Position numbers and translations under genes: made by a program
DNA from: Bdellovibrio reynosensis
GTDB lineage: Bacteria; Bdellovibrionota; Bdellovibrionia; Bdellovibrionales; Bdellovibrionaceae
NCBI RefSeq assembly: GCF_022814725.1
Contig: NZ_CP093442.1
Coordinates: 3,410,001 to 3,474,000 of the forward strand
Direction of reading: 5' to 3'
DNA length: 64,000 nucleotides
Notes under the pieces: generated by a model
Databases searched by the model: none
What the model was told of the DNA's origin: nothing
Seen by the model: the letters and a program-made list of their open reading frames with translations, nothing else
In this document: piece by piece, positions 39,150 to 49,266 of the stretch
Position numbering within the stretch: the stretch's first letter is position 1
Layout: each line of letters opens with the position of its first letter

Positions 39150-39178
39150 TTGACAAAGAGTTTACCCGTGCGCATACT
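39150..39178 (+). promoter_or_regulatory. Putative promoter of the S10 operon
   Basis: Consensus TTGACA, 17-bp spacer, CATACT, about 165 bp before rpsJ. Well placed to drive rpsJ and all downstream ribosomal genes. Confidence 0.7.
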
Positions 39179-39206
39179 CGCGCACTCGTAGCAACTAAAT
39201 TTACAA

Positions 39207-39262
39207 AAAACTCTCCGCGTAGAAGCGACATCGCAGCCGCAAGGGCTATTTCGGAGTAAGTT
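39207..39262 (+). promoter_or_regulatory. Putative structured S10 leader
   Basis: AAAACTCTCCG pairs with CGGAG-TA-AGTTTT (11 bp with a 2-nt bulge) and encloses a smaller AGCC...GGCT hairpin. In enterobacteria ribosomal protein L4 represses this operon through the S10 leader; whether that applies here is unknown. Confidence 0.45.
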
Positions 39263-39341
39263 TTCGATGGGATGAAGTTGCAGTTTTTAACAAATTTGCT
39301 AGTAATTACGATACTTTACAAAAAAGAAGAAGAGTGTCCAT

Positions 39342-39659
39342 ATGCAAAGTCAGAAGATTAGAATCAGATTGAAGGCATTCGATCATAAATTGCTTGATCA
39401 GTCGACGAAAGAAATCGTTGAGACTGCTCGTCGTACAGGCGCAAAAGTTGCGGGTCCAATTCCCTTGCCTACTCGCATCAATCGCTACACGGTATTGCGT
39501 TCTCCACACGTAGATAAAAAATCTCGTGAACAATTCGAAGTGAGAACACATAAGCGTATGCTCGATATTTTAGAACCCACTCAACAGACTGTCGATCAGC
39601 TCATGAAACTCGACCTCTCTGCTGGTGTTGATGTTGAAATCAAGCTTTCAGCTATCTAG
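39342..39659 (+). CDS. rpsJ: Ribosomal protein S10
   Basis: 105 aa. [18 protein letters not shown] start, [29 protein letters not shown] core; usual length. First gene of the S10 operon and also the NusE antitermination partner in other bacteria. The start ATG follows AAGAAGAAGAG. Confidence 0.98.
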   Translation: MQSQKIRIRLKAFDHKLLDQSTKEIVETARRTGAKVAGPIPLPTRINRYTVLRSPHVDKKSREQFEVRTHKRMLDILEPTQQTVDQLMKLDLSAGVDVEIKLSAI

Positions 39660-39668
39660 GAGTAACAA

Positions 39669-40337
39669 GTGAGCGAAACTACACAAACTACAAATACTAC
39701 AGAGCAGGGCCTTAAGCTGAACGGCCTGTTCGCGTTCAAAGAAGGCATGGCTACAATCTATAATGAGCAGGGCGAAGCCATTCCTGTAACAGTTCTTCGT
39801 TATGAGCCTTGGTTTGTATCACAAATCAAGACAAACGAAGCTGACGGATACGAAGCAGTTCAAGTTGCTTGTCATCCTAAAAAAGCTAAAAACTCAAATA
39901 AAGCTGAAAAAGGTCACCTTGAAAAAGCTGGCTTTGAAAATGGCGCTCAGTTCGTAAAAGAACTTCGTCAAGCTATCCCAGAAGGCGTTGCAGTTGGCGC
40001 GCAAGTATCTATCGACTCTTTGGCTAAAGGTGATGTTGTAAAAATCACTTCTAAATCAAAAGGTAAAGGTTTTGCGGGTTCAATGAAGCGTTGGAATTTC
40101 GCGGGAGGCCCTGCTTCTCACGGATCTAAATTCCACCGTCGCCCTGGTTCTTCTGGTAACAGAACTTGGCCAGGTCGCGTAATGCCAGGTAAGAAATTCC
40201 CAGGTCACTTAGGCGCTGAGAATGTAACAGTTCGTAACGTTGAGATCGTTCAAGTCCTTGCTGACGAAAACGTTCTTATGGTTAAGGGACCAGTTCCAGG
40301 TGCAAGAAACACTTTGGTTAAGTTGGTGAGAGAATAG
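39669..40337 (+). CDS. rplC: Ribosomal protein L3
   Basis: 222 aa from GTG 39669 (AGGAG upstream). A short Thr/Gln-rich leader (SETTQTTNTTEQ) precedes the usual GLFAFKEGM start. KGKGFAGSMKRWNFAGGPASHGSKFHRRPGS-type loop and GRVMPGKKFPGHLGAE are typical of L3. Confidence 0.98.
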   Translation: MSETTQTTNTTEQGLKLNGLFAFKEGMATIYNEQGEAIPVTVLRYEPWFVSQIKTNEADGYEAVQVACHPKKAKNSNKAEKGHLEKAGFENGAQFVKELRQAIPEGVAVGAQVSIDSLAKGDVVKITSKSKGKGFAGSMKRWNFAGGPASHGSKFHRRPGSSGNRTWPGRVMPGKKFPGHLGAENVTVRNVEIVQVLADENVLMVKGPVPGARNTLVKLVRE

Positions 40338-40338
40338 T

Positions 40339-40968
40339 ATGGCAACTGTAAACGTATTAAACTGGAAAAAAGAAAAAGTTGGATCAGTTGAGTTGGCTGC
40401 TGACGTGTTTGAAACTGCCGTTAAAAAGGAAGTTCTTCACACTGTAGTTCAATGGCAATTGGCGGCTCGTCGTCAAGGTACACACATGACTAAAACAAAA
40501 GGTCTTGTGTCTGGTGGCGGTAAAAAGCCATTCAAACAAAAAGGAACTGGTGGAGCTCGTCAAGGTTCTTCTCGTTCTCCTCTTATGCCTGGCGGTGGTA
40601 CTATGTTTGGTCCACAACCTCGCAGCTACGCTTTCGTTCTACCTAAAAAAGTTCGTCGTTTAGGTTTGAGCATGGCTCTTTCTCACCTTCAAGCTGAAGG
40701 CAAGTTGTTCATCGTAGACAGCATGCAATCTGAAGGTAAAACTGCTGAGCTTAACAAACGCTTGAAAGCTTTCGGTCTAACTAAGGCTGTTTTGGTTGAT
40801 TCAACTGTTAATGACAAATTCAACCAAGCTTCTAAAAACTTAGCATCATTCAAATACTTCCCAGTAGAAGGTTTGAATGTGTTCGATCTATTGAAATACG
40901 ACGCAGCTGTAATCACTAAAGATTCAGTAGCAAAAATCGTAGATCGTTGCTCATTGGAGAAAGCGTAA
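40339..40968 (+). CDS. rplD: Ribosomal protein L4
   Basis: 209 aa. TKTKGLVSGGGKKPFKQKGTGGARQGSSRSPLMPGGG-type extended loop and FGPQPRSYAF identify L4, which lines the exit tunnel. Stop codon overlaps the rplW start (TAATG). Possible autogenous regulator of the operon by analogy. Confidence 0.98.
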   Translation: MATVNVLNWKKEKVGSVELAADVFETAVKKEVLHTVVQWQLAARRQGTHMTKTKGLVSGGGKKPFKQKGTGGARQGSSRSPLMPGGGTMFGPQPRSYAFVLPKKVRRLGLSMALSHLQAEGKLFIVDSMQSEGKTAELNKRLKAFGLTKAVLVDSTVNDKFNQASKNLASFKYFPVEGLNVFDLLKYDAAVITKDSVAKIVDRCSLEKA

Positions 40969-41246
40969 TGAAACAAGTAATTAAAGCTCCTCTTATTACA
41001 GAGAAAAATACTTATCATAACGCTGCTGGCGTATATGTGTTCGAAGTAGATCTTAAGTCTACAAAAACAGATATCAAAGCTGCGGTAGAGAAGAACTTTA
41101 AAGTGAAAGTAGACAACGTTAGAACTAGCGTTTGCCGCGGTCACTCTAAGTACACTAAATTCGGATTAACAAAGATCCCTTACTGGAAAAAAGCTTACGT
41201 TAAGCTTGTTGAAGGTGAGAAGATCGCTCTTTTTGAGGGAGTATAA
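40968..41246 (+). CDS. rplW: Ribosomal protein L23
   Basis: 92 aa from ATG 40968. [32 protein letters not shown] and [12 protein letters not shown] are typical. Sits at the tunnel exit. The longer in-frame ORF would start inside rplD and is not used. Confidence 0.97.
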   Translation: MKQVIKAPLITEKNTYHNAAGVYVFEVDLKSTKTDIKAAVEKNFKVKVDNVRTSVCRGHSKYTKFGLTKIPYWKKAYVKLVEGEKIALFEGV

Positions 41247-41248
41247 AG

Positions 41249-42067
41249 ATGGGTATTAAAACATTTGCCCCACGCTCTCATGGTCGTAGAGGAATGACTG
41301 GTTTCGATTTCAAAGAAATCACAAAGACATCTCCAGAGAAGTCTTTACTTGCTCCTCTTAAAAAACAAGCAGCTCGTAACAATCACGGTCAAATCACTAT
41401 CCGTCACCAAGGTGGCGGTCATAAGAGAAAATACCGTTTGGTTGATTTCAAAAGAACTAAAGTTGACGTTACAGCAAAAGTTATTGCGATCGAATACGAT
41501 CCAAACAGAACTTGCCGTATCGCTCTAATCTCTTACGTTGATGGCGCTAAGGCTTATATCCTTGCTCCTGTTGGTTTAAACGTTGGTGATACAGTTGTTT
41601 CTTCTGATAAAGCCGATATCAAACCAGGTAACTGCTTATCTCTAGCAGCGATCCCGGTTGGGACAGTAATTCACAATATCGAAATGCGTCCTGGTAAAGG
41701 TGGTCAAGTATGCCGTGGAGCTGGTGCTTCCGCTACTTTGGCTGGTAAAGATGAACAGTACTGCCAAGTACGTATGCCATCTGGCGAATTGAAACAAATC
41801 TTGTCTGTGTGCAAGGCTTCAATTGGTCAAGTTGGTAACACTGACAACGAAAACATCAAACTTGGTAAAGCAGGTCGTTCTCGCTGGAGAGGTATTCGCC
41901 CTTCAGTTCGCGGTATGCACATGAATCCAGTTGACCATCCATTGGGTGGTGGTGAAGGCGTTGGTAAGGGTCATCATCCTGTAACTCCATGGGGTCAACC
42001 ATGTAAAGGTTACAAAACTAGAAACAATAAGAGAACCAACTCTTCAATCATCAAGAGACGTAAGTAG
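41249..42067 (+). CDS. rplB: Ribosomal protein L2
   Basis: 272 aa. [36 protein letters not shown] and [28 protein letters not shown]-type C-terminal region. The conserved His essential for peptidyl transfer region is retained (HPLGGGEG). Confidence 0.98.
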   Translation: MGIKTFAPRSHGRRGMTGFDFKEITKTSPEKSLLAPLKKQAARNNHGQITIRHQGGGHKRKYRLVDFKRTKVDVTAKVIAIEYDPNRTCRIALISYVDGAKAYILAPVGLNVGDTVVSSDKADIKPGNCLSLAAIPVGTVIHNIEMRPGKGGQVCRGAGASATLAGKDEQYCQVRMPSGELKQILSVCKASIGQVGNTDNENIKLGKAGRSRWRGIRPSVRGMHMNPVDHPLGGGEGVGKGHHPVTPWGQPCKGYKTRNNKRTNSSIIKRRK

Positions 42068-42076
42068 GAGTATAAG

Positions 42077-42367
42077 GTGGCACGCTCGATTAAAAAGGGT
42101 CCATTCGTCGATTTACATGTTCAAAAGAAAATCGATAATGCGATCGAAAAAAATGATAAAAAAGTTATTAAAACTTGGTCTCGCCGCTCAACAATTCTTC
42201 CAGAGGCTATCGGACTAACGTTCGCGGTTCACAACGGAAGAAAGTTCGTTCCAGTTTACATTACTGAGAACATGATTGGTCACAAACTCGGTGAGTTTGC
42301 TCCAACAAGAACTTTCCACGGTCACGCCGAGAAGAAAGCAGCTGCTCCTGCTGCTGCTAAGAAGTAA
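42077..42367 (+). CDS. rpsS: Ribosomal protein S19
   Basis: 96 aa from GTG 42077. [30 protein letters not shown] and [15 protein letters not shown] are diagnostic. Ends with a short Ala/Lys tail ([12 protein letters not shown]). Confidence 0.98.
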   Translation: MARSIKKGPFVDLHVQKKIDNAIEKNDKKVIKTWSRRSTILPEAIGLTFAVHNGRKFVPVYITENMIGHKLGEFAPTRTFHGHAEKKAAAPAAAKK

Positions 42368-42379
42368 TAGAGGTTGATT

Positions 42380-42712
42380 ATGGAAGTTAAAGCAAGCTTG
42401 AAATATGCAAGAGTAGGCGCACAGAAAGCTAGATTGGTAGTTGACCTAGTTCGCGGTAAAGACGTGAACGAGGCAGTTAAAACTCTTACTTTCCTGAACA
42501 AAAAAACTGCAGGAATGGTAAAAAAGTTAATCGAATCAGCTGTTGCTAACGCAGAGTACAAAAAGGTTATGGATGTAGATAATCTTTATGTTAAATCTAT
42601 CTGGGTTGATCAAGGTCCTGTTCTTAAAAGATTCCGTCCACGTGCTCAAGGTCGCGCGTTCGGCGTTCGTAAAAAGACCAGCCACATTAACGTAGTACTC
42701 GAGGAGAAATAG
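42380..42712 (+). CDS. rplV: Ribosomal protein L22
   Basis: 110 aa from ATG 42380, with GAGG 6 nt upstream; a TTG two codons earlier is less likely. [20 protein letters not shown] and [25 protein letters not shown] are typical of L22. Confidence 0.97.
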   Translation: MEVKASLKYARVGAQKARLVVDLVRGKDVNEAVKTLTFLNKKTAGMVKKLIESAVANAEYKKVMDVDNLYVKSIWVDQGPVLKRFRPRAQGRAFGVRKKTSHINVVLEEK

Positions 42713-42714
42713 TC

Positions 42715-43380
42715 GTGGGACAAAAGGTTAATCCAATTGGTCTTAGAGTAGGTGTGATCAGAACGTGGGATTCTCGCTGGTATGCGAAAGGTCAAAACTA
42801 TTTTGACAATCTTCACGAAGACATCCGTTTAAGAAAGTATTTAAAAACTAAGCTTAAACATGCTGGTGTCGCAAAAATCGAAATGGAACGTGCAGCGAAG
42901 AAGATTAAAATCATCATCTCTACTGCGCGCCCAGGTGTTGTTATTGGTAAAAAAGGTACTGGTATTGATTCACTTAAAGCGGAAGTTCAAAAACTTACAC
43001 CCAACGAAGTTTTCTTGAGCATCCAAGAAGTGCGCAAACCAGACCTCGATGCTCAGCTCGTTGCTGAGAGCATTGCTCAACAACTTGAGAAACGTATCTC
43101 TTGGAGAAGAGCTCTTAAAAAATCTATTGCAGCTGCGATCAAAGGCGGCGTGAGAGGTATCAAGATCCGTGTTTCAGGGCGTCTTGATGGTGCAGAGATT
43201 GCTCGTTCAGAGTGGTACAATGAGAAGAGCGTTCCTCTTCATACATTGCGTGCAGATATCGACTACGGTACTGCTGAAGCTCTAACTGCATACGGTATCA
43301 TCGGTCTAAAAGTATGGATCTATAAAGGCGATATCTTATCTGCTCGCGAAGTTGAGGAGGCAGGTCGTGTTAAGTCCTAA
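42715..43380 (+). CDS. rpsC: Ribosomal protein S3
   Basis: 221 aa from GTG 42715. [25 protein letters not shown] domain with [15 protein letters not shown], and [31 protein letters not shown]-type C-terminal domain. Overlaps rplP by 14 bp. Confidence 0.98.
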   Translation: MGQKVNPIGLRVGVIRTWDSRWYAKGQNYFDNLHEDIRLRKYLKTKLKHAGVAKIEMERAAKKIKIIISTARPGVVIGKKGTGIDSLKAEVQKLTPNEVFLSIQEVRKPDLDAQLVAESIAQQLEKRISWRRALKKSIAAAIKGGVRGIKIRVSGRLDGAEIARSEWYNEKSVPLHTLRADIDYGTAEALTAYGIIGLKVWIYKGDILSAREVEEAGRVKS

Positions 43381-43774
43381 AAGAGTAAAATGGCGTAAAC
43401 AATTTGTAGGCCGCGCTACTGGTTTTGCAGTAAGAGGCGCTAACCTTGATTTCGGAGACTACGGTCTTCAAGCAATCGAGGAAGGTCGTCTGACTGCTCG
43501 TCAGTTAGAAGCTGGTCGTATTGCTATCTCTCGTTCTGTTAAGCGTGGTGGTAAAATTTGGTGCCGTGTGTTTCCAAATGTACCTGTAACTAAAAAGCCA
43601 GCTGAAACACGTATGGGTAGCGGTAAAGGTAACCCTGAATTATGGGTTGCTCGTGTTCTTCCTGGAAAAGTACTTTTCGAAATGAACGGTGTGACACGTG
43701 AACAAGCTAAAGAAGCTTTCGAACGTGCAGCTCACAAACTTCCTTTCAAAACTCGTTTCTTGGTAAGGGAGTAG
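43367..43774 (+). CDS. rplP: Ribosomal protein L16
   Basis: 135 aa from GTG 43367 with GAGGAGG upstream, giving the family start (M)[15 protein letters not shown]; the longer in-frame ORF adds five residues and is not used. [25 protein letters not shown], and [21 protein letters not shown] are diagnostic. Confidence 0.98.
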   Translation: MLSPKRVKWRKQFVGRATGFAVRGANLDFGDYGLQAIEEGRLTARQLEAGRIAISRSVKRGGKIWCRVFPNVPVTKKPAETRMGSGKGNPELWVARVLPGKVLFEMNGVTREQAKEAFERAAHKLPFKTRFLVRE

Positions 43775-43778
43775 TTAT

Positions 43779-43970
43779 ATGAAATTTAATGAAGTTAAAG
43801 ATCTTTCTGTAACTGAATTGAAAAAGAAAAGAGCAACTCTTTCTGAAGAGTTGTTCCAAGCACGTATCAAGAATTCAATTGGTCAACTTTCGAACCCACT
43901 TGAAATTCGTGATCTTCGTCGCAGCATCGCTAAAATCAACACAGCGATTGTTAAAAAAGTGGCGAGATAG
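43779..43970 (+). CDS. rpmC: Ribosomal protein L29
   Basis: 63 aa. VKDLSVTELKKKRATLSEELFQARIKNSIGQLSNPLEIRDLRRSIAKI-type coiled structure, normal length. Located between L16 and S17 as usual. Confidence 0.96.
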   Translation: MKFNEVKDLSVTELKKKRATLSEELFQARIKNSIGQLSNPLEIRDLRRSIAKINTAIVKKVAR

Positions 43971-43979
43971 AGGTAGGAA

Positions 43980-44252
43980 ATGAGTACTGAAACTAATACT
44001 AGAGGACGTAAAATTGAAGTCGTAGGTGAAGTTATCAGTGACAAGATGGATAAAACCATCTCTGTCCTAATCTACCGCATGGTTAAACACGCTAAATACG
44101 GCAAGTATGTTAAGAAGACATCTGTATTCAAGGCTCACGACGAAAAGAACCAAGCAAAAGTTGGTGACATCGTTAAGATCCGTGAAACACGCCCTCTTAG
44201 CAAAACTAAGCGCTGGACTTTAGAAGCTGTTGTTGAAACGGCGAAGGCGTAG
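43980..44252 (+). CDS. rpsQ: Ribosomal protein S17
   Basis: 90 aa. [46 protein letters not shown] and [21 protein letters not shown] identify S17. 9 bp from both neighbours. Confidence 0.97.
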   Translation: MSTETNTRGRKIEVVGEVISDKMDKTISVLIYRMVKHAKYGKYVKKTSVFKAHDEKNQAKVGDIVKIRETRPLSKTKRWTLEAVVETAKA

Positions 44253-44261
44253 GGGATTGTC

Positions 44262-44630
44262 ATGATTCAAATGCAAACTAGACTAAATGTAGCTGACAAC
44301 TCTGGCGCTAAAGAAGTTATGTGCGTAAAAGTTCTTGGTGGTTCTAAACGTCGTGTAGCATCTATCGGTGATGTTATCGTTGTTTCTATCAAAGAAGCTT
44401 TGCCAAACGCTAAAGTTAAAAAAGGTGATGTTGCTAAAGCAGTAGTTGTTAGAACTGTAGCTAAACTTCGTCGTCCTGATGGATCTTACATCCGTTTCGA
44501 TGACAATTCTGCTGTTCTTATCAATGCTTCTAAGGAACCAATTGGAACACGTATCTTTGGCCCAGTTGCCAGAGAATTGAGAGCAAAGTCGTTCGTTAAG
44601 ATCGTATCTTTGGCTCCGGAAGTTCTATAA
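44262..44630 (+). CDS. rplN: Ribosomal protein L14
   Basis: 122 aa. [26 protein letters not shown], and [18 protein letters not shown] at the end. Normally followed by rplX (L24), but here the next gene is rplE after only 11 bp. Confidence 0.98.
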   Translation: MIQMQTRLNVADNSGAKEVMCVKVLGGSKRRVASIGDVIVVSIKEALPNAKVKKGDVAKAVVVRTVAKLRRPDGSYIRFDDNSAVLINASKEPIGTRIFGPVARELRAKSFVKIVSLAPEVL

Positions 44631-44641
44631 GGGGTTATGAG

Positions 44642-45181
44642 ATGAATCGCTTACATGAAAAATACAAAAAAGAGATCGCTCCCGCTCTTCAAAAAGAATT
44701 GGGCGCAAAAAACGTGATGCAAGTTCCTCGCTTAGAGAAAATCACTCTTAGCGTGTGCTTGAGCGAAGCAGTTCAAAATCCAAAAATTTTGAACACTGTT
44801 GTTGACGAGATCACTTCGATCACTGGTCAAAAAGCTGTTATCACTAAAGCTAAAAAAGCTATTTCTAACTTCAAATTGCGTGCTGGCATCCCATTGGGTG
44901 TTCGCGTGACTTTGAGAAGAGAAAAAATGTGGTCATTCATGGATCGTTTGAACACTTTGGCATTACCTCGCGTAAGAGACTTCCGTGGTTTGCCAAATAA
45001 AGGTTTCGACGGCCGTGGTAACTACAACATGGGCTTGAAAGAGCAGATCGTGTTCCCGGAAATTAACTACGATAAAGTAGATAAAGTTCGTGGTATGAAC
45101 ATCACTATCTGTACAACTGCTACTAACGACGCTGCGGGCAGAGCGCTTCTTGAAGCACTTGGCATGCCCTTCAGAAAGTAA
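44642..45181 (+). CDS. rplE: Ribosomal protein L5
   Basis: 179 aa. [43 protein letters not shown], and [30 protein letters not shown]-type core. Binds 5S rRNA. Immediately follows L14, with no L24 gene between them. Confidence 0.98.
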   Translation: MNRLHEKYKKEIAPALQKELGAKNVMQVPRLEKITLSVCLSEAVQNPKILNTVVDEITSITGQKAVITKAKKAISNFKLRAGIPLGVRVTLRREKMWSFMDRLNTLALPRVRDFRGLPNKGFDGRGNYNMGLKEQIVFPEINYDKVDKVRGMNITICTTATNDAAGRALLEALGMPFRK

Positions 45182-45193
45182 GAGGGGTGTAAA

Positions 45194-45499
45194 TTGGCTC
45201 GTAAAGCAAGTATTGAAAAAAATAATAAACGTAAAGCTAAATCTGCAAAGTATGTTGCATACAGAGCGGAACTTAGAGCTAAAGCTGTCGACATGAAGCT
45301 TTCTGATGAAGCAAGATTTGAAGCTCGTAAAAAGCTTCAAGCTCTTCCTAAAGATACAAATCCAAACCGCGTGATCACTCGTTGTGAAATCACTGGTCGC
45401 CCTCGTGGTAACTACAGAAAGTTTGGACTATCTCGTATCGCCTTCAGACAACTTGCGCTTGACGGTAAATTGCCAGGCGTAACGAAAGCTAGCTGGTAG
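45194..45499 (+). CDS. rpsN: Ribosomal protein S14, zinc-free form
   Basis: 101 aa from TTG 45194 (GAGGGG upstream). [19 protein letters not shown] start and [39 protein letters not shown] end. It is the long form without the CxxC zinc pairs. Confidence 0.97.
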   Translation: MARKASIEKNNKRKAKSAKYVAYRAELRAKAVDMKLSDEARFEARKKLQALPKDTNPNRVITRCEITGRPRGNYRKFGLSRIAFRQLALDGKLPGVTKASW

Positions 45500-45507
45500 A
45501 GGACACA

Positions 45508-45897
45508 ATGGATACAATTTCTCAGTTCCTTACAATGATTAGAAATGCTGGAGCAGCGAAACACGAAAAAGTGGATCTTCCTGCTTCAAAAGTAAGAGCG
45601 GGTATTGCTCAAATCCTTGCAAACGAGGGTTTGATCAGAAGCTTTAAAGTCGCTAAAGATAGCAAACAAGGCATCATGCGTGTTTACTTGAAATACGACG
45701 AAGCTGGAAACCATGTAATCAGCTCTATCGACCGTGTATCTCGTCCAGGTCGCAGAGTTTATGTTAAATCTGATAAGATTCCGACTGTTCGTTCTGGAAT
45801 GGGTATGACCCTTCTTAGCACTAGCAAAGGTATCATGAGCGGCAAGCAAGCAGCTGACCAAAAACTTGGTGGCGAATTGCTAGCTACACTTTGGTAG
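45508..45897 (+). CDS. rpsH: Ribosomal protein S8
   Basis: 129 aa. DTISQFLTMIRNAGAAKHEKVDLPASKVRAGIAQIL and STSKGIMSGKQA are diagnostic. In enterobacteria S8 represses the spc operon by binding near rplE. Confidence 0.97.
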   Translation: MDTISQFLTMIRNAGAAKHEKVDLPASKVRAGIAQILANEGLIRSFKVAKDSKQGIMRVYLKYDEAGNHVISSIDRVSRPGRRVYVKSDKIPTVRSGMGMTLLSTSKGIMSGKQAADQKLGGELLATLW

Positions 45898-45904
45898 GTG
45901 AAAA

Positions 45905-46447
45905 ATGTCACGTATTGGAAAAGCACCCGTTGTTTTTGATAACACAGTACAAGTAAGCGTTTCACCTGCTAACGAAGTTGTCGTTAAAGGTGCAAAGTCT
46001 TCTTTGAAAATCGGTATGCAACCAGCTATTTCTGCGAAAGTAGAAGGCGGCAAAGTTGTTTTGACTCGCAAAGATGACTCTAAAGAAAGCCGTGCGTTGC
46101 ATGGTCTTTACAGAGCGCTTATTCAAAATGCCGTAACTGGCGTAACAAAAGGTTTCACTAAGGGCCTTGAACTTCATGGGGTTGGTTACCGTGCAAACGT
46201 AACTGGCAAGAAGCTAGAGCTTTCTCTAGGTTTCTCTCACCCAGTGATCTTCGATATCCCTGAAGGAATCGAAATCAAAGTTGACAAGCAAACTAACATT
46301 TCGGTCACTGGCGCAAGCAGAGAGCTAGTTGGACAAGTTGCAGCGAAAATTCGCTCATTCCGTCCACCAGAGCCTTATCTTGCTAAAGGTGTTCGCTACG
46401 CAGGTGAGCATATCAGACGTAAAGCTGGTAAGTCGGCTGGTAAATAA
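45905..46447 (+). CDS. rplF: Ribosomal protein L6
   Basis: 180 aa. SRIGKAPVVF start, GVTKGFTKGLELHGVGYRA, SHPVIFDIPEGIEI, and PPEPYLAKGVRYAGEHIRRKAGKSAGK at the end. Usual length. Confidence 0.98.
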   Translation: MSRIGKAPVVFDNTVQVSVSPANEVVVKGAKSSLKIGMQPAISAKVEGGKVVLTRKDDSKESRALHGLYRALIQNAVTGVTKGFTKGLELHGVGYRANVTGKKLELSLGFSHPVIFDIPEGIEIKVDKQTNISVTGASRELVGQVAAKIRSFRPPEPYLAKGVRYAGEHIRRKAGKSAGK

Positions 46448-46459
46448 TTGAGGTAAGAT

Positions 46460-46825
46460 ATGAAATTAAAGTTTAGTAAACATACAAGCGATAGAAAAGT
46501 AAATCGCCTCAAAAAGAAAATCAGAATCCGCAAAACCGTAAATGGTACTGCGGAAAGACCTCGTCTTTGCGTATTCCGTAGCGGTAAGCACATGTACGCG
46601 CAAATCATCAATGACGTAGAAGGCACGACACTAGTTGCAGTTTCTTCTATTGGTAAAGACGACAAATCTGGTATCGAAATGGCGAAACTTGTTGGTATTG
46701 AAGCAGCTAAAGCAGCTACTTCTAAGAACATCACTAACGTGGTTTTCGATAGAAACGGATATCTATACCATGGCCGTGTTAAATCTCTAGCTGAAGGCGC
46801 TCGTGAGGGCGGCCTCAATTTCTAA
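46460..46825 (+). CDS. rplR: Ribosomal protein L18
   Basis: 121 aa. RKTVNGTAERPRLCVFRSGKHMYAQIINDVEGTTL, and FDRNGYLYHGRVKSLAEGAREGGLNF are diagnostic. Binds 5S rRNA. Confidence 0.98.
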   Translation: MKLKFSKHTSDRKVNRLKKKIRIRKTVNGTAERPRLCVFRSGKHMYAQIINDVEGTTLVAVSSIGKDDKSGIEMAKLVGIEAAKAATSKNITNVVFDRNGYLYHGRVKSLAEGAREGGLNF

Positions 46826-46835
46826 GGAGTGATCT

Positions 46836-47294
46836 GTGGAGAAAGTTCAAGCTCAAGCAGCTGAATTAGAAGAGCGTGTAGTTGCGATCAACCGCGTAAC
46901 GAAAGTTGTTAAGGGTGGTCGTCGCTTTTCTTTCGCAGCTCTAGTAGTTGTTGGAAATAAGGCTGGTGACGTAGGTTTTGGCTCTGGTAAAGCAGGCGAA
47001 GTTCCTGAGGCTATCGGTAAAGCTAGCAGATCTGCAAAGAAATCTGCTAAATCCGTAGCTCTTAAAGACGGTCGCACTATTCCTCACGAAGTAATCGGTA
47101 AATTTGGCGCTGCAAAAGTCATCATGAGACCTGCTGCTCCTGGTACTGGTGTTATCGCCGGTGGTGCGGTTCGTGCGGTTCTAGAGTCTGTTGGCGTAAA
47201 AGACATTCTTACTAAATGTGTTGGTACTCGTAACCCTCACAATGCTGTAAGAGCAACAATCGACGGCTTAAAGCAGTTGAAACAACAGCTTTAA
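46836..47294 (+). CDS. rpsE: Ribosomal protein S5
   Basis: 152 aa from GTG 46836. [32 protein letters not shown], and [35 protein letters not shown]-type C-terminal domain. Slightly shorter than the E. coli protein at both ends. Confidence 0.98.
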   Translation: MEKVQAQAAELEERVVAINRVTKVVKGGRRFSFAALVVVGNKAGDVGFGSGKAGEVPEAIGKASRSAKKSAKSVALKDGRTIPHEVIGKFGAAKVIMRPAAPGTGVIAGGAVRAVLESVGVKDILTKCVGTRNPHNAVRATIDGLKQLKQQL

Positions 47295-47311
47295 TCGGAA
47301 CGGTGGCAAAA

Positions 47312-47497
47312 ATGGCTAAAACATTTGTACTTACATTAAAAAGATCAACTAACAAATGCACCCAAGACCAAAAGGATGCAGTTAGATGCCTAGGGCTAAG
47401 AAAGATTCGTAGCACTGCTGAAGTGAAAGATTCTCCAGCAGCCCGTGGCAATATTATGAAAGTTCAACATCTTATTGATGTTGAAGTTAAGGGGTAA
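47312..47497 (+). CDS. rpmD: Ribosomal protein L30
   Basis: 61 aa from ATG 47312 (MAKTFVLTLKRSTNKCTQDQ); a GTG at 47303 is an alternative start that would add three residues. LRKIRSTAEVKDSPAARGNIMKVQHLIDV is the typical second half. Confidence 0.95.
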   Translation: MAKTFVLTLKRSTNKCTQDQKDAVRCLGLRKIRSTAEVKDSPAARGNIMKVQHLIDVEVKG

Positions 47498-47500
47498 TCC

Positions 47501-47938
47501 ATGAGCTTGCTTAAAACTCTAGCTCCAAAAGCGGGATCTAAGCACAGCCCAAAAAGAATCGGTCGTGGTATCGGTTCTGGTATGGGTGGCACTTCTACCA
47601 AAGGTCACAAGGGTCAATTGGCTCGTACCGGTGGTACTGTGCGTAGAGGCTTCGAGGGTGGTCAAACACCTATGCACCGTCGTCTTCCTAAGTTTGGTTT
47701 TAGCAACGTCGCGTTTGCTAACAAATTTGAGATTGTTAATCTTGAACAACTTGCTAAATTTTCTGGAGAAGTAACTCCTGAAACTCTACACGCTGCTGGA
47801 CTTGTATCCAAAGGCGCTGTTAAGATTTTGGGAAAAGGTGAGCTAAAAGCAGCTTTGACTGTAAAAGCTCATAAATTTTCAGAAAGCGCTAAGAAAGCTA
47901 TTGAAGCTGCTGGCGGCAAAGTCGAGGTAATCAAGTAG
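47501..47938 (+). CDS. rplO: Ribosomal protein L15
   Basis: 145 aa. [27 protein letters not shown]-type Gly-rich start, [19 protein letters not shown], and a C-terminal domain ending [11 protein letters not shown]. The stop overlaps the secY GTG (TAGTG). Confidence 0.98.
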   Translation: MSLLKTLAPKAGSKHSPKRIGRGIGSGMGGTSTKGHKGQLARTGGTVRRGFEGGQTPMHRRLPKFGFSNVAFANKFEIVNLEQLAKFSGEVTPETLHAAGLVSKGAVKILGKGELKAALTVKAHKFSESAKKAIEAAGGKVEVIK

Positions 47939-49266
47939 TGTCTGCAATTGAGAGTATCGCAAAGAATTCCGATCTTCGTAAACGTATTCTAATCACTCTA
48001 GCCTTGTTAGCAGTGTACAGAATTGGGGTGCATGTTCCGACTCCTGGGGTTGACGGTTCTGCGGTCCTCTCATTTTTCCAAGCACAAAGCCAAGGCATCT
48101 TCGGTCTATTTAATACATTTACCGGTGGTGCTTTGTCTCAGTTCTCTATCTTTGCATTGGGAATCATGCCCTACATCTCTGCATCGATCATTTTCCAACT
48201 TCTAACTTCAGCGATTCCTTACTTGGAATCTTTGAAAAAAGAAGGTGAACAAGGTCGTCGCAAAATCAACCAATACACTCGTTATGCGACTGTGGCTTTG
48301 GCAGTTATCCAAGGGTACGGTATCAGCACATGGTTGATGAATTCGACAAGCCCAGATGGCCGTGCTCTTGTTACGGCTCCGACTGTGGCATTCCTCCCAT
48401 TCCAAATCATGACGATCATCACTTTGACTGCAGGTACTTGCTTTATCATGTGGTTGGGTGAACAAATCACTGAAAGAGGCATCGGTAACGGTTCTTCTTT
48501 GATCATCTTCACTGGTATCGCAGCGGCGATTCCTGGTGGCGCACAACAACTTTTCGAACTAGTGCGCACGGGTGAGATGAAATTTGCGTTGGTTCTTCTT
48601 CTAGTTGCATTCATGGTTGCGATCATCGCGGCTGTTATCTACATGGAAGTGGCACAACGTCGTATCACTGTTCAGTATTCACAAAGACAAGGCGGCGGCG
48701 GAATGCAATCTATGCAAACTCCTTCTAGCCACTTGCCAATCAAGATCAATTTTTCTGGCGTTATCCCGCCAATCTTTGCGAGCTCTTTGCTTATGTTCCC
48801 AGCGACCATGGCTCAGTTCGTAAACGTTCCTTGGTTGAAAGCCCTTCAGGACTCTTTGAATCCTTCAGGCACAATCTTCAACATCTTGTTTGTTGCTTTG
48901 ATTGTATTCTTCTCTTTCTTCTATACAGAAATCGTTTTCAACCCGAACGATGTTGCTGAAAACCTTAAAAAGTACGGTGGTTTCATTCCTGGCGTTCGTG
49001 CTGGTAAAACAACTGCTGATTACATCCAAAAGGTTCTTGAGCGCGTAAACGTACTTGGTTGTATCTATCTTTCTACGATCTGTATCCTTCCAGGTATTCT
49101 TTCTAGCCAATTCAACCTTCCGTTCTTCTTCGGTGGAACAAGCTTGTTGATCTTGGTTGGGGTTGCTTTAGACACAGCACAGCAAATTCAATCTCATATG
49201 ATCACCCAAAAATATGAGGGCTTCCTAAAAGGAGCTAAGATCCGTAGCAGAAGGGTTCAGTTCTAA
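47938..49266 (+). CDS. secY: Preprotein translocase subunit SecY
   Basis: Protein-conducting channel of 442 aa with ten predicted helices. Recognisable: the plug region [35 protein letters not shown], the cytoplasmic loop [12 protein letters not shown], and [32 protein letters not shown] start overlapping rplO. Followed by adk with a TAATG overlap. Confidence 0.98.
   Translation: MSAIESIAKNSDLRKRILITLALLAVYRIGVHVPTPGVDGSAVLSFFQAQSQGIFGLFNTFTGGALSQFSIFALGIMPYISASIIFQLLTSAIPYLESLKKEGEQGRRKINQYTRYATVALAVIQGYGISTWLMNSTSPDGRALVTAPTVAFLPFQIMTIITLTAGTCFIMWLGEQITERGIGNGSSLIIFTGIAAAIPGGAQQLFELVRTGEMKFALVLLLVAFMVAIIAAVIYMEVAQRRITVQYSQRQGGGGMQSMQTPSSHLPIKINFSGVIPPIFASSLLMFPATMAQFVNVPWLKALQDSLNPSGTIFNILFVALIVFFSFFYTEIVFNPNDVAENLKKYGGFIPGVRAGKTTADYIQKVLERVNVLGCIYLSTICILPGILSSQFNLPFFFGGTSLLILVGVALDTAQQIQSHMITQKYEGFLKGAKIRSRRVQF

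Noticed and set aside
44630-44642. Frameshifted or very short rplX between rplN and rplE
   Set aside because: Only 11 bp are available, so not even a remnant fits.
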